DNA from: Mesocentrotus franciscanus
Lineage: Eukaryota; Echinodermata; Echinoidea; Camarodonta; Strongylocentrotidae
Length of the DNA stretch: 64,000 nt
Direction: 5' to 3'
Assembly: GCA_037976565.1 (NCBI GenBank)
Contig: CP137682.1
Location: forward strand, 372,001 to 436,000
The notes under the pieces are model-generated. The model searched no databases. It was not told the DNA's origin and saw only the letters and a program-made list of their open reading frames with translations. Numbering within the stretch: the stretch's first letter is position 1; every line of letters starts with the position of its first letter. Of the stretch, positions 31,186 to 43,031 are shown one piece after another. The position numbers and the translations under genes were made by a program.

Positions 31186-32159
31186 AATAACATTCTCCCA
31201 GGATGATTACCCAGAGATGATTGTTTCTGAGAAATGCATGGTTGTTTGAAAATAATTGTAGTGTATTTACCTTTTGCACTTTGCCTCCCCTTTCCCACCC
31301 TATTTCAGGCACCTGTCACACCATTTTCAGAGAGTGAGGTGGTATATTCATATCTCATATAAAAATGTTTCAAAATTGTTGATAATTTCAAATCTCTTCT
31401 TCAATAAATTTTGTAACTGTCCTAGGGGGTAATTTTCCAGGGGGTAATAGGTAATTGTCCCGCTGGTAATTGACCGGGGTGATTGTCCAGGGGGTAATTG
31501 TCCTAGAACCTTTTTCTAATGCATCGTGATTTCCTAGGCTAGTGGTCGCTATACATTTCAGCCACTAGAGGAAAATATCATGTTATCTCCTCTCTGCTGC
31601 CATCTGCAGTCTACTGCACGACAATGTTTCGTATCAAAATGATAGCTAGCTGAACTCAATATCAATGCATTCATAGTCCATACATGTACATTAACTCCTT
31701 GAATATCAATATTTCTGTGAGATATTACGGATATTTAAAGTATTGTTTGCAGAAGCAAAGTATTGTTTTACAATTATTTTGCCATGTTGTAGTCTCTTAA
31801 AACTCTTAAAATCTATTGTGGTATTTTTAGTTGGTTTAAAGCTGATTGATCCAATTGCTTTGGACCTTCGTCTGCATGTATGACGAAGTAGGGCTATCTA
31901 TATTTACGCACATTGAGCATGAAAAACTCGACTACAAAACTATTGAAAGCCACATCGATGTGTTTCCAAGTGCATTAGTTTATTTTCCTTCATCATTTTG
32001 ACAATTAATGCCTATTAGGCCTAGATCTACATTGTTATTTTAAGTCTGATCAATATTTTGGTATTGTATTTGGTAGCTAGCTTCGCATAAATTTGCTACA
32101 TCTTGCCTTCGTCTGACTTACATGTACATGTACATGTAGGCTTCTGCACACACAGTATT
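31186..32159. other. Spacer
   Basis: GGGGGTAATTGTCC-like phrases recur at about 31425-31505, and CATGTA repeats lie near 32120. I see no gene. Confidence 0.5.
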
Positions 32160-34840
32160 ACAAAGATTGACCCATTAGTTCCTGAGATACAAGGGTTCAA
32201 AGGTAGACGGCCATGCCCATTTTTGCAGAAAATCTCAACATTTGGTGGGCCATATCTCCCAAACCCCTCACCCGATTGACCTAAAATTTGAGATTTGGTG
32301 CTGTGAGATCACACCCAACAAGTACAGTAAGTTTCATCAAAGTAAAATATTGTTGGGTTAAACCATTGGGTGATTTGACATGGAATGATCCTACATGTAC
32401 TGTACATGTAGTACAGCATTTTGATCCTAACTTCTGTCGCTTCATGTACTCACTTTCTGGTGTAGGGAAATTCCTGTTACAGACAACTCCGTCCGTAAAA
32501 TTTTCAAACCTGGGATCTGCAAAACCTGTAATAACTTGGGCCTTTTTCCAAGTGCTTCCAGACAGTTTCTCTCACAATGTAAATGTTTTGCATGTCATCT
32601 TTCAAGTGTCTAAGATTATGTGTTGAGTACTACAGTTTCACATAGTCTTGACTTCTATCAGATGGCCCCTATACGGGTAACTTGAATTGGCATGGATATA
32701 CTCGTTATAATTTTATATGATTGATTTTAATATGAAAGAGGGATTCTTTCAAATGTTGAAGTCAATACTTTTAGCATCTGAAAAGGATTAGTCCTACTTG
32801 TGTTGTAATAAGAAATATCAAGACCAACATTTTCCATCTCTGTTTCCTCAGATACTTGAGATATTGGTCTGAGATCCTTTACAATCACCCAAATGGCATC
32901 AGAATCAGAGAGTGGTTTACAAGAATTAGGAGAGCCTCCTACTCAGAAGGAGAAGATCAATCAGTGGATCAAAGATGATGTTGATTTGGTGTCTCTCATT
33001 GATCAAGGAGATATAATAGATGTGGTTGTTGTGGAACAATATCTTGCTTGTTCAGGCGATTCTGCTGGCGTGGACAGACCGAACGACACAGGACAAACAT
33101 CTTTGATGATTGCCTGCAGAAACGGACAGAAGGATATTGTCAATTTCTTGTTGGAAGCTGGAGCTGACCCAAATCTGACATGCACAGTCCATGGTAATTC
33201 TGCACTTCATTATGCCTGCTCAGGGGAGAAAAACATAACTCTGGAATGTAGAGAGAAACTAAACTACCCGAATGAGAAGCTTCTTGACATCATCAAGATT
33301 GTTGGACAACTTGCAAATTATGGGGCTACACTGAAGATGAATAAATATGGATCGAGTCCATGTTGCGTAGCAGCTTTGAACAGTTTCAAAGATGTGGTGG
33401 AATTCTTTGCATCAAGCAGTGTGATTGCTATGCGTCTCGCTGACAAGGTAAAGGCATATGAACTGTTGGGAGTTTCACAGGCAGTTTTTGATAAGTACCA
33501 TGCCATTGATGCCTGTAAATCATTTCACCTTGCTGCATCTTTGCATTCTTCAGAGGATAGTGAAGTTACACCTTGCCATATCAACTCTGACCTTGATGCA
33601 TGGTTTATTGAAATGATGAACAAGAAGAGGGCAAGTGAAAGTGAAGAGTTTGAGGTCAAGGCGAAAGCTTTCATCATTGGTCTCCAGTGTCTACCTGCCA
33701 ATATTAAAGTTGAATACGATTTCTGGAATTCTTTGGCAGGTTGTGCTGAAGATGCATTGTTCGCTGGTAAAGATACTAAAAATGGATATGACATGCTTGT
33801 GGCACTCATAAAGGAGGAAATGATGGAGGAAAACCTGCTTGGGACAGTCATGGAGATGATAGATGATGCTACAGTGCTTTATGAAGAATCTCCAGAATCA
33901 CTGAGGTTTATTCCTAAGCTGTTAGAGATATACGCTGCTGCTTTCAGAATCCGTAACACCCAGTCCACAGGAAAGATAGGCAAGATCCTTGAACATATGG
34001 GACACCTTATATTCAACCTCGCATATAACCTGTCTGACTCTAAATACCTTGTGAAAAGCCTTCCATTTGTTGGCAGCATTGTTAATTGCATAAACGAGAT
34101 GGTTGCAGAACAAACAAGCCAGGGTACAGATCAACAGAAATCAATCACTTCAATCTTCTGTGATCATATGGCTGAAGCCATGTGGGAAGATGTGTACTGC
34201 TGGCAAAGCAAGGGAACAAGAAATAGATTGAAATTCACTATTTGTAGACTCCTCCACTACAATGGCCTCAACCCAGACTTGGACAAATCTCTGTTCCAAA
34301 CTCTTCTTGATGTTGTACCTGTTGCCCGAGATATGGACTTCATTCTTTCAGTTTCTCGAGTTTTAATACGGTATGGTTGTCCAACTGATGATGCTTTCCT
34401 TGAGGATATGGACGAAGATGACAAAGTGTTGTCAGAGTTATTGGAACCTACAACACCAACTTCTCTTGAGGAACTAGCTGCAAGAGCAATATTCTGCAAC
34501 AAGATACCCTACAGAGATAGGCTTCCGAATATCCTGTGTGAGAAAATAGAGGGCGAAAAGCTGTCCCCAGATCCTTCTGAATTGGATTCCTCAACTGAAT
34601 CTGATGCAGACTGAGAACATGACTTTTCTTTTCAAATTTAAATGTACTTCTTGAGTTCTGGATGAGGAAATTTATCTCAAAGAGAAATTGTCTATGTAAA
34701 GTAGGTAATGTTTTTTGGTCAGCAAGATGAGAATGAAAATATTTGTAATCGAAAAGCCATAAATGAACAAAAGCACAAACATGCCCAAGATGAGAGATTG
34801 TATTTGTAGAGTTCTGATGTTTTGACCATTAAAGTGCGGG
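32160..34840 (+). repeat. Tandem duplication unit A1
   Basis: This unit matches 37180-39830 almost base for base, from GATTGACCCATTAGTTC through the gene to GTAGAGTTCTGA. It contains about 690 bp of upstream (probably intronic) sequence, the whole coding exon and about 220 bp of 3' flank. The ~2.3 kb between the units is not shared. Confidence 0.9.
32852..34614 (+). CDS. FEM-1-like ankyrin protein A1 (putative CUL2 ligase substrate receptor)
   Basis: The coding part is 32893-34614, 573 aa. The exon starts after TGTTTCCTCAG (32851), a strong 3' splice site, so a 5'-UTR intron is likely. Residues 66-98 are an ankyrin repeat (GQTSLMIACRNGQKDIVNFL, GADPN). Residues 101-150 are a second with an inserted loop, and 152-180 a third (SSPCCVAALNSFKDVVEFF). 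Residues 185-215 carry the FEM-1 hallmark (KVKAYELLGVSQA), and 250-450 form a helical TPR-like region. Residues 524-550 (SLEELAARAI, KIPYRDRLPNIL) match the FEM-1 C-terminal BC/CUL2 box, and an acidic Ser/Asp tail follows. FEM-1 proteins dock C-terminal degrons and bind Elongin BC-CUL2; this function is inferred. FEM-1 proteins usually have seven or more N-terminal ankyrins, so this version is reduced. Confidence 0.88.
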
Positions 34841-35798
34841 TTGAAAGAAAATCACAAATATGGCAAATAACGTGTTACTAGAAACTGGTAAGCTAACAGA
34901 TGGCCATCGTATAAGTTTTAGTTAAACTACATATCGGGTGATTTATAAAAATACAAATAAAACCACCTCCATAGCATCGGGGATATGCGAGAGATTCGCC
35001 AGAAACATAACAATGTTTTAATGCTGTCACAATATGAACCAATCCTGCCCAAGCAGACGACATTCCATAAAGAATGAACATAATTGCAATGCTATTATTT
35101 CTCAAATTATAATGAGTTTAGTGTATATAAATGTGATGGAATTTTACACCATTCAAAAAGGGATATGAACCGATTCTGCTAACTAAATTATTTTGTTTGT
35201 AAATACACAGGATAGGGGTTAATGAACAATCAAAGAAACCACACTTTCAAATTAAAAACCCCGGAATGATAGCATGGACGGCATTTGTTCCCTCTTGAAA
35301 CGCCGAACATACCGCGGTGTATGCAGCTGAAAATACAATGGCGTCTTATTTTGTTTACAAGCGACGGATTCCTTAATTTTTTATTGCTGCACTTTTCATC
35401 AAAATAATACTATGCGCGGGGGTTTAGGGCGATGCAATAGATTAAACATTTAGCCTGAGGGTAGTGAAGTAAGAGAAATAACTGAAAAGAAGATGACAAA
35501 ACAGGCACTGAAAATGTGTGAGGTGTCATGGGACATCGTCTGCTTGTGCAAATCATGTTCAACATGTGACGTTACACATCTCAGCAGCGATCAGAGAGCT
35601 TGTCAGGTGCTATGCCGGGGCTGTATTCAAGCATTTTGTAATTGATAATAATCATTACTTCAAATGTTTCCAAGCATTGAATTTTGATAACCTTGTCCGA
35701 TCAAAGTTTCACCTTTGCAATAATGACAATAAAGTTAGTTTTCAAAATCAATGAACCTTCTCTTTAAAGTTTAAACGAAAGCTTCAGTCTCTGGTATT
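34841..35798. other. Spacer between duplication units
   Basis: It is AT-rich. A weak inverted similarity exists between about 34965-35075 (CATAGCATCGGGG, CAGACGACATTCC) and 35520-35625 (GGACATCGTCTGC, GCTATGCCGGGG), perhaps an old foldback element. I see no gene. Confidence 0.45.
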
Positions 35799-36417
35799 AG
35801 GGACTTTTGGATTTGCACGTTCACTAGTGGACTGCTACATGTACGTAGATCTGTGGGTCATTTTTGAAGCAGTGCGCATCGACGAGCTCATCATTCGTAG
35901 CAGAATTCTCGAACGTGTTCTTGTGCTGCCGTCGGTCGAAATCTGTGACGGTACATGTACATGTACTACTATTTTGTAGGTACGAAACAGCACATTGAAG
36001 TCACTAAATGGAAACAATTGACCTAATTCTGCAAGCGGAGAGTGATGGAAGCGTATAACTTCTCTAAAATTAACACAATCATTCTCTTGTCTATGATTTC
36101 CCTTAAATCAAAATTGTTGCAGAATAATCCATAAAATGAACACATTTTATTTATGCATCGCCGATCCGTTGCAGCATAAGTGCTGTAGTACAGTCCCATG
36201 CTCCGAATTTGGTGTTGGATCTTTAGCCATAATTCTGATCTAGCTATTCGATCGAATTTCGCGTGAGCGTGAACAAATGCAGGACGTCACTGAGCGAACG
36301 TCTTCGTGTGAAATCGAAAAGGTAACAAACAACAGTCAGCGTGCCTCATCAACCCTGCTTAAAAAATGACCGCATAGGTAGCAGTCCACTAGTGAACGTG
36401 CAAATTGAAAAGTCCCT
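35799..36417. mobile_element. 619-bp element with ~40-bp terminal inverted repeats
   Basis: The left end AGGGACTTTTGGATTTGCAC continues through GTTCACTAGTGGACTGCTAC. The right end is its reverse complement, with GTAGCAGTCCACTAGTGAAC and AAAAGTCCCT. There is no transposase frame and no clear target duplication. Confidence 0.82.
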
Positions 36418-36726
36418 GTTGACAGATGTTCAATTCTGCTGAGACCAGCCTTAATTGGCACCCTACCTCTGCATGTAGAGTGATGTTAAAAAAAAAAAAA
36501 AATAGCGAGGCCAAGATTTGCTCAATTTTCCGAGCGAGCCTTCTACGCCTATTCTACAACTTGGATATATGCTCGTCATCAAAATTAAAAACTTGCTCGC
36601 ACGAGAGTTCATGATGTTGGTTCTGCCTGAAACGCAAATACATGTGTTCACAAAAGTTGCTGTTTTCCATTGATAATTAATTTACGATAATAGCGATTAG
36701 TTTAGTGTACTAATGCGCAATCACAT

Positions 36727-37015
36727 ATTTTGCTGACATGTTCACTAATAAACATATAAAAGTTTCAGAGATATAATATTTTTTTGTTTAGGAGCAATAA
36801 GGATTGAAAGTATGCATACCAACAGATATTCATAATAAACAGTATTAAAATGTACATACAGCGTGTACAATACATGATTACATGTACATCTTCAGCAAAC
36901 CCACTTCTTTTGCAGTTTCAACTGTTTAGCTTATGAAAAGTACAAGAATCACAAAAACAAATATTATATCTCTGAAACTTTTATACACTGTATATATGTT
37001 TTAGTGAACATGTCA
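36727..37015. mobile_element. Foldback element of about 290 bp
   Basis: TGACATGTTCACTAATAAAC and AAAAGTTTCAGAGATATAAT recur in reverse complement at 36965-37015. The right arm has a small insertion (ACTGTATATATG). Non-coding. Confidence 0.7.
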
Positions 37016-37179
37016 AAGATTATATTTCATGAAAAATGTTGTCAAGATCAGATGATTCACAAGGTCAATTTTAAGGTAAAATCTTAGGTCAAAAGATCAA
37101 GGTACCCCAACATGTACCAATCTTCAAAATGATGGCAGATTTGGAATTCTTATTGACTTCCCTTTCCAACAATACAAAT

Positions 37180-39830
37180 TTTGTGAAGATTGACCCATTA
37201 GTTCTTTAGATACAAGGGTTCAAAGGTACTGTAGATGGCCATGCCCATTTTTGCAGAAAATCTCAAAATTTGGTGGGCCGTATCTCCCAAACCCCTCACC
37301 CGATTGACCTAAAATTTGAGATTTGGTGCTGTGAGATCACACTCAACAAGTACACTAAGTTTCATCAAAATCAAAAATTGTTGGGTTAAACCATTGGGTG
37401 ATTTGACATGGAATGATCCTAGTACAGCATTTTGATCCTAACTTCTGTTGCTTCATGTACTCACTTTCTGGTGTAGGGAAATTCCTGTTACAGACAACTC
37501 CGTCCGTAAAATTTTCAAACCTGGGATCTGCAAAACCTATAATAACTTGGGCCTTTTTCCAAGTGCTTCCAGACAGTTTCTCTCACAATGTAAATGTTCT
37601 GCATGTCATCTTTCAAGTGTCTAAGATTATGTGTTGAGTACTGCAGTTTCACATAGTCTTGACTTCTATCAGATGGCCCTATACGGGTAACTTGAATTGG
37701 CATGGATATACTCGTTATAATTTTATATGATTGATTTTAATATGAAAGAGGATTCTTTCAAATGTTGAAGTCAATACTTTTAGCATCTGAAAAGGATTAG
37801 TCCTACTTGTGTTGTAATAAGAAATATCAAGACCAACATTTTCCATCTCTGTTTCCTCAGATACTTGAGATATTGGTCTGAGATCCTTTACAATCCCCCA
37901 AATGGCATCAGAATCAGAGAGTGGTTTACAAAAATTAGGAGAGCCTCCTACTCAGAAGGAGAAGATCAATCAGTGGATCAAAGATGATGTTGATTTGGTG
38001 TCTCTCATTGATCAAGGAGATATAATAGATGTGGTTGTTGTGGAACAATATCTTGCTTGTTCAGGCGATTCTGCTGGCGTGGACAGACCGAACGACACAG
38101 GACAAACATCTTTGATGGTTGCCTGCAGAAACGGACAGAAGGATATTGTCAATTTCTTGTTGGAAGCTGGAGCTGACCCAAATCTGACATGCACAGTCCA
38201 TGGTAATTCTGCACTTCATTATGCCTGCTCAGGGGAGAAAAACATAACTCTGGAATGTAGAGAGAAACTAAACTACCCGAATGAGAAGCTTCTTGACATC
38301 ATCAAGATTGTTGGACAACTTGCAAATTATGGGGCTACACTGAAGATGAATAAATATGGATCGAGTCCATGTTGCGTAGCAGCTTTGAACAGTTTCAAAG
38401 ATGTGGTGGAATTCTTTGCATCAAGCAGTGTGATTGCTATGCGTCTCGCTGACAAGGTAAAGGCATATGAACTGTTGGGAGTTTCACAGGCAGTTTTTGA
38501 TAAGTACCATGCCATTGATGTCTGTAAATCATTTCACCTTGCTGCATCTTTGCATTCTTCAGAGGATAGTGAAGTTACACCTTGCCATATCAACTCTGAC
38601 CTTGATGCATGGTTTATTGAAATGATGAACAAGAAGAGGGCAAGTGAAAGTGAAGAGTTTGAGGTCAAGGCAAAAGCTTTCATCATTGGTCTCCAGTGTC
38701 TACCTGCCAATATTAAAGTTGAATACGATTTCTGGAATGCTTTGGCAGGTTGTGCTAAAGATGCATTGTTCGCTGGTAAAGATACTGAAAATGGATATGA
38801 CATGCTTGTGGCACTCATAAAGGAGGAAATGAAGGAGGAAAACCTGCTTGGCACAGTCATGGAGATGATAGATGATGCTACAATGCGTTATGATGAGTCT
38901 CCAGAATCACTGAGGTTTATTCCTGAGCTGTTAGAGATATACGCTGCTGCTTTCAGAATCCGTAACATCCAGTCCACAGGAAAAATAGGCAAGATCCTTG
39001 AACATATGGGACACCTTATATTCAACCTCGCATATTACCTGTCTGAATCTAAATACCTTGTAAAAAGCCTTCCATTTGTTGGCAGCATTGTTAATTGCAT
39101 AAACAAGATGGTTGCAGAACAAACAAGCCAGGGTACAGATCAACAGAAATCAATCACTGCAATCTTCTTTGATCATATGGCTGAAGACATGTGGGAAGAT
39201 ATGTTCAGCTGGCAAAGCAAGAGAACAAGAAATAGATTGAAATTCACTATTTGTAGACTCCTCCACTACAATGGTCTCAACCCAGACTTGGACATATCTC
39301 TGTTCAAAACTCTTCTTGAAGTTGTACCTGTTGCCCGAGATATGGACTTCATTCTTTCAGTTTCTCAAGTTTTAATACGGTATGGTTGTCCAACTGATGA
39401 TGCTTCCCTTGAGGATATTGACGAGGATGACAAAGAGTTGTCTGAGTTATTGAAACCTACAACACCAACTTCTCTTGAGGAACTAGCTGCAAGAGCAATA
39501 TTCTGCAACAAGATACCCTACAGAGATAGGCTTCCGAATATCCTGTGTGAGAAAATAGAGGGCGAAAAGCTGTCCCCAGATCCTTCTGAATTGGATTCCT
39601 CAACTGAATCTGATGCAGACTAAGAACATGACTTTTCTTTTCAAATTTAAATGTACTTCTTGAGTTCTGGATGAGGAAATTTATCTCAAGAGAAATTGTG
39701 TAAAGTAGGTAATATTTTTTGGTCAGCAAGATGAGAATGAAAATATTTGTAATCGAAAAGCCATAAATGAACAAAAGCACAAATATGCCCAAGATGAGAG
39801 ATTGTATTTGTAGAGTTCTGACCATTAAAG
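37180..39830 (+). repeat. Tandem duplication unit A2
   Basis: See unit A1 at 32160-34840. The upstream, 5' coding and 3' flanks are almost unchanged between units, while codons 280-518 carry most differences. Confidence 0.9.
37861..39623 (+). CDS. FEM-1-like ankyrin protein A2 (tandem paralogue of A1)
   Basis: Coding 37902-39623, 573 aa, with the same acceptor (TGTTTCCTCAG ending at 37860), start context and architecture as A1. I count 30 replacements against A1 (about 95% identity) and about 8 silent changes. Only three replacements (E11K, I73V, A207V) lie before residue 280 and none after 518. The ankyrin part and the BC/CUL2-box segment (SLEELAARAI, KIPYRDRLPNIL) are therefore essentially unchanged. 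Several replacements reverse charge, for example E286K, K296E, K342E, E402K and E518K. The reading frame is intact, so both copies look functional. The upstream promoter region was not duplicated beyond about 690 bp, so how A2 is transcribed is open. Confidence 0.88.
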
Positions 39831-40799
39831 GGATAGTCGAGTTTTGTTGCAGAGGGCGCTACACAAAATAATTTTTTGTGAGATAATGAAAAACTGAGTG
39901 TCAAAGTTGAAAGAATATACCATTAAATTGACAAAATCATCTTTGTTTGATCAAAATCTGTTCAGAGATGGCTGAAATATCCATAAATATAACCATTTCT
40001 AATATTTGTGGTGCCCCCCAAATATTCAGTAATTTTGAACCAGCCGATACATACATGTATATACATATGTATACATTTATATTTTTTATTATACATTTTG
40101 TTTCAGCCATTGCTAATATTGGGTTTTTGTTGGCTTTTTCTTGTTGGTTATAATACGCACAACCAGCCGACCCGTGTATTGTTATTATTAATTAATTAAT
40201 TAAAGGTCACCGTATTTTTTTAAAAGTGGAGCTGAATTGGTATGATTGTATTCAATCTAAATTCACACATTTTGGGGTCTAAAATTACCCTCATAGCAAT
40301 TTTAGGTTCTAAAAGGGCACTAGAAATGTCATAAATAAGAATAAGAGCAATAACCATGCACTTTGAAGGCATTGGCGGTCTTAACAAGGTTAAACCAAGT
40401 TAAATCTCGGTATAAACTGTTTCGTCATGGGATTATTTTGTTCTTTGTTTGATTTTATGCCTAAAATGTACATGTAGGTCAAAAAGTTCAACTTGATCTT
40501 ACTCTCTTAATTTTTTTCGGACTTTGATATTTTGAGGTGTACATATAATATGCTATGTATTTTGATGACTATACATTGTAACTACAGTGTAGTGTAAGAT
40601 TTGTATTGCCTAAAGTTGGTGATTGAATATATCTTGCCTTTAATATAGGGCAGCATTTTTACTTGCCATTCTTTTTTTTCCTGACAATTTGAAATGTGTG
40701 CCCCTTTACAAAAGAAATATCCTGCTGTCCATGAAATAGTTACAGTATCTGCTTGTTAGCCTGTTACTGTTAAAGGTACAGTATAGACCAGTTTTGGAA
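39831..40799. other. AT-rich spacer
   Basis: TTAATTAATTAA lies near 40190 and TACATGTA words are frequent. AAGGGATAGTCGAGTTTTG at 39829 looks like the start of a short element. I see no gene. Confidence 0.45.
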
Positions 40800-41055
40800 A
40801 TGCCCCCCTCTCAAAAAATGAATTTGAAGCTCTCATTACCAATCATGTGAAAGAATATGTTTTGACTAATACGTGATGATACAAATTTTGCTGGGAAACC
40901 GCCTACTAATTAATATATTTGGTAAATTATTATATCTATTTGGACCAAATAGATATCGCGCACGTGTCGCGCATACTTATATGCTAGATGATCAACCTTT
41001 TATGATCGATTCCACAACGTTTCTTTCACAATGCAATCGCATGACCAGAACTGGT
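40800..41055. repeat. Interspersed repeat, copy 2 of 3
   Basis: Reverse-orientation relative of 26421-26760: GAAGCTCTCATTACCAATCA, CTAGATGATCAACCTTT, TTTCTTTCACAATGCAATCG. No protein frame. Confidence 0.72.
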
Positions 41056-41481
41056 CCTTATCTTTAAGCAAATTGAATTTCTCCTGTTGTACATCAGGGC
41101 TTAAATTAATCCAAGGCCACCAAGGCCATGGCCTGGGATGCCCTTTTGATTGGCCTCAATGCCCCTCTCATTGTCCTTGGAGATTTTGTGTGCCCTTTCC
41201 AATTCTTCCTATTTGTGCTGTAATATAGGAATGTGCCCTACAGAAATATTGAAATTTAAGGCCTGGTACATGTATACTGTTTGGAATTTCTGCACATGTA
41301 CAGTACATGTATGTTCACTAGCTTAGAGCAGGTTTTCACCGTGATGAAAATAAGTTATAATTAAATGATCAAGATTAAGACTTTTTTTTTTTAAATTCAT
41401 TTTGCGCATTGGTGTACACCCACACATTTTTAGCTGATCCATATAAGCATTTTATTATTTTGTTCAAAATTCAAAGCCAAC

Positions 41482-42790
41482 TAGTACGGATTTCCCGTAA
41501 TTTCTACGGGAAATCGGCCGATTACGGGCGGTACGATTTTTATACCATAAATCCCGGATTTTGCCGATTTTGCCGATTTTCAAAATTAGCACTTGAAGTG
41601 AAAATGCGCCTGTTGTTACTATAGGCTAGCGCACGTACGTACGTTCATGCGCGCGATCGCTAGATATATAATAGCTAGATAGTGCTGTGGCGCACGCACG
41701 TACGTACGTACAAATGTTTCGAAGGATCAAGAAAACAAATCGTCAAATGGAGAAATAAACAAGCATTCAAATAGTCTTTAGAGATCTGTCAAGGTTTGTT
41801 TGTAGGTCTAGTTTATTATTTCATCTCAAATAGAATTTAGAATTCTCTTATTGACAAGTTAAGAACACCTACGATGTTCTCGATCGTAGTTACTTTCATT
41901 TTGCCAGCAGCCGACCTAGCGTTGTTTTGGCAAAAAGCTAGCCGGCCAGCTTCCCACCGCGAAGCATTCGAGTCCCAGTAACACTAACAGACCGTTCATG
42001 TTCTGCCGAGAGTGTGGCGGAAGGTTTGTGTGTGAGGTGCGATTTCGATTTGGGAGTAGAGTTGCCAAGTCCTTTTGACTTTCGATGTTCGTGAAATTGA
42101 CGATTTATTTATTCATTTGCTCATCATTAATTTTAGTTACTTTAAAATACTGTTTAATATGCAAGTTGATGTTCTTAAAGACTTAATCAATCTTTCCTGT
42201 TGATCACATTAACTTAGTCTAGATTTAAAAGTTATTAAATTGATCGTAGATCTATTCGCATTAAAGCCATTATGAAATTAACATTGTATCTTTGAACTTA
42301 TTTAACTTATTTAATTGGTTGTCATTATGATTATCTGTTTTTGGAAAATTGCCCCTTGTTCTTAAGAAATTGCCCCTTGCTCTGGTAAATCCCGTGAGCA
42401 AGGGGCAACTTTAAAAATAAATTGCCCCTTGCTCCTGGCTGCTTAATCTAAGGCTTGCTTTCAACAGAACACTTTCAATATGGAGTTGACACCAACTTAT
42501 GAACTTACATGTGCAAGGACGCTGCAAAGACTATAGTAACATATCAAGACATTTTGTCGTGAGTTCATCCAGTCTTTCAGTAGAATACTTTCAATATGGA
42601 GTTACATGCACATGTAACACCAACTAATGAACAGGTATGTTACTTTTATTTAACTTGTTGTGCTATCGCGCCAGCAGCAGAAAAATTTGCGTTGCGCAGA
42701 AAATTACTGATTTTGTCTCCAAATTACTGATTTTTAGCCTTATGATTACTGATTTGTGCTCTGAAAGGTTGGCATCCCTGCTCGTATCTA
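41482..42790. other. 1.3-kb segment present only in copy 1
   Basis: Copy 2 joins AAAATTCAAAGCC directly to TGTATTTATATTTT (49383), whereas copy 1 has about 1.3 kb here. The segment includes GCACGTACGTACGT repeats, TTGCCCCTTGCTC repeats (42350-42430) and two direct copies of ACTTTCAATATGGAGTT. I found no coding frame or clear terminal repeats. It is either an insertion in copy 1 or a deletion in copy 2. Confidence 0.6.
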
Positions 42791-42868
42791 CTACCTGTAT
42801 CTATATTTTTTGTCTGGAAGGATGCTGACACTTACAATAGTTACATGTACAAATAGTTATTAGTCATA

Positions 42869-43031
42869 CAGTAGAAACTCATTATACAGAGCTCTGATAT
42901 AGCGAGGTATCTGTTATAACAAGGTAATGTTGCTGGTCCCAGCTCTTTATATTCTTTTGTTTCTTTACCCTGATATAACAAGGTAATTTTCACGGTCCCA
43001 AGGACCTCCTTACCATGATGAGTTTCCACTA
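42869..43031. mobile_element. Tc1/mariner-pogo-like MITE (163 bp), TA target
   Basis: Ends CAGTAGAAACTCAT and ATGAGTTTCCACTA are inverted and flanked by TA. Internal TATAACAAGGTAAT is typical of pogo/Tigger-like derivatives. The other duplication copy has the empty site GTCATATTTAG (49437-49447) with a single TA. Confidence 0.88.

Noticed and set aside
32288..32626. 112-codon frame upstream of A1, partly shared upstream of A2
   Set aside because: It is shortened in the second copy by an indel, has no family resemblance and lies in probable intron sequence before the acceptor.
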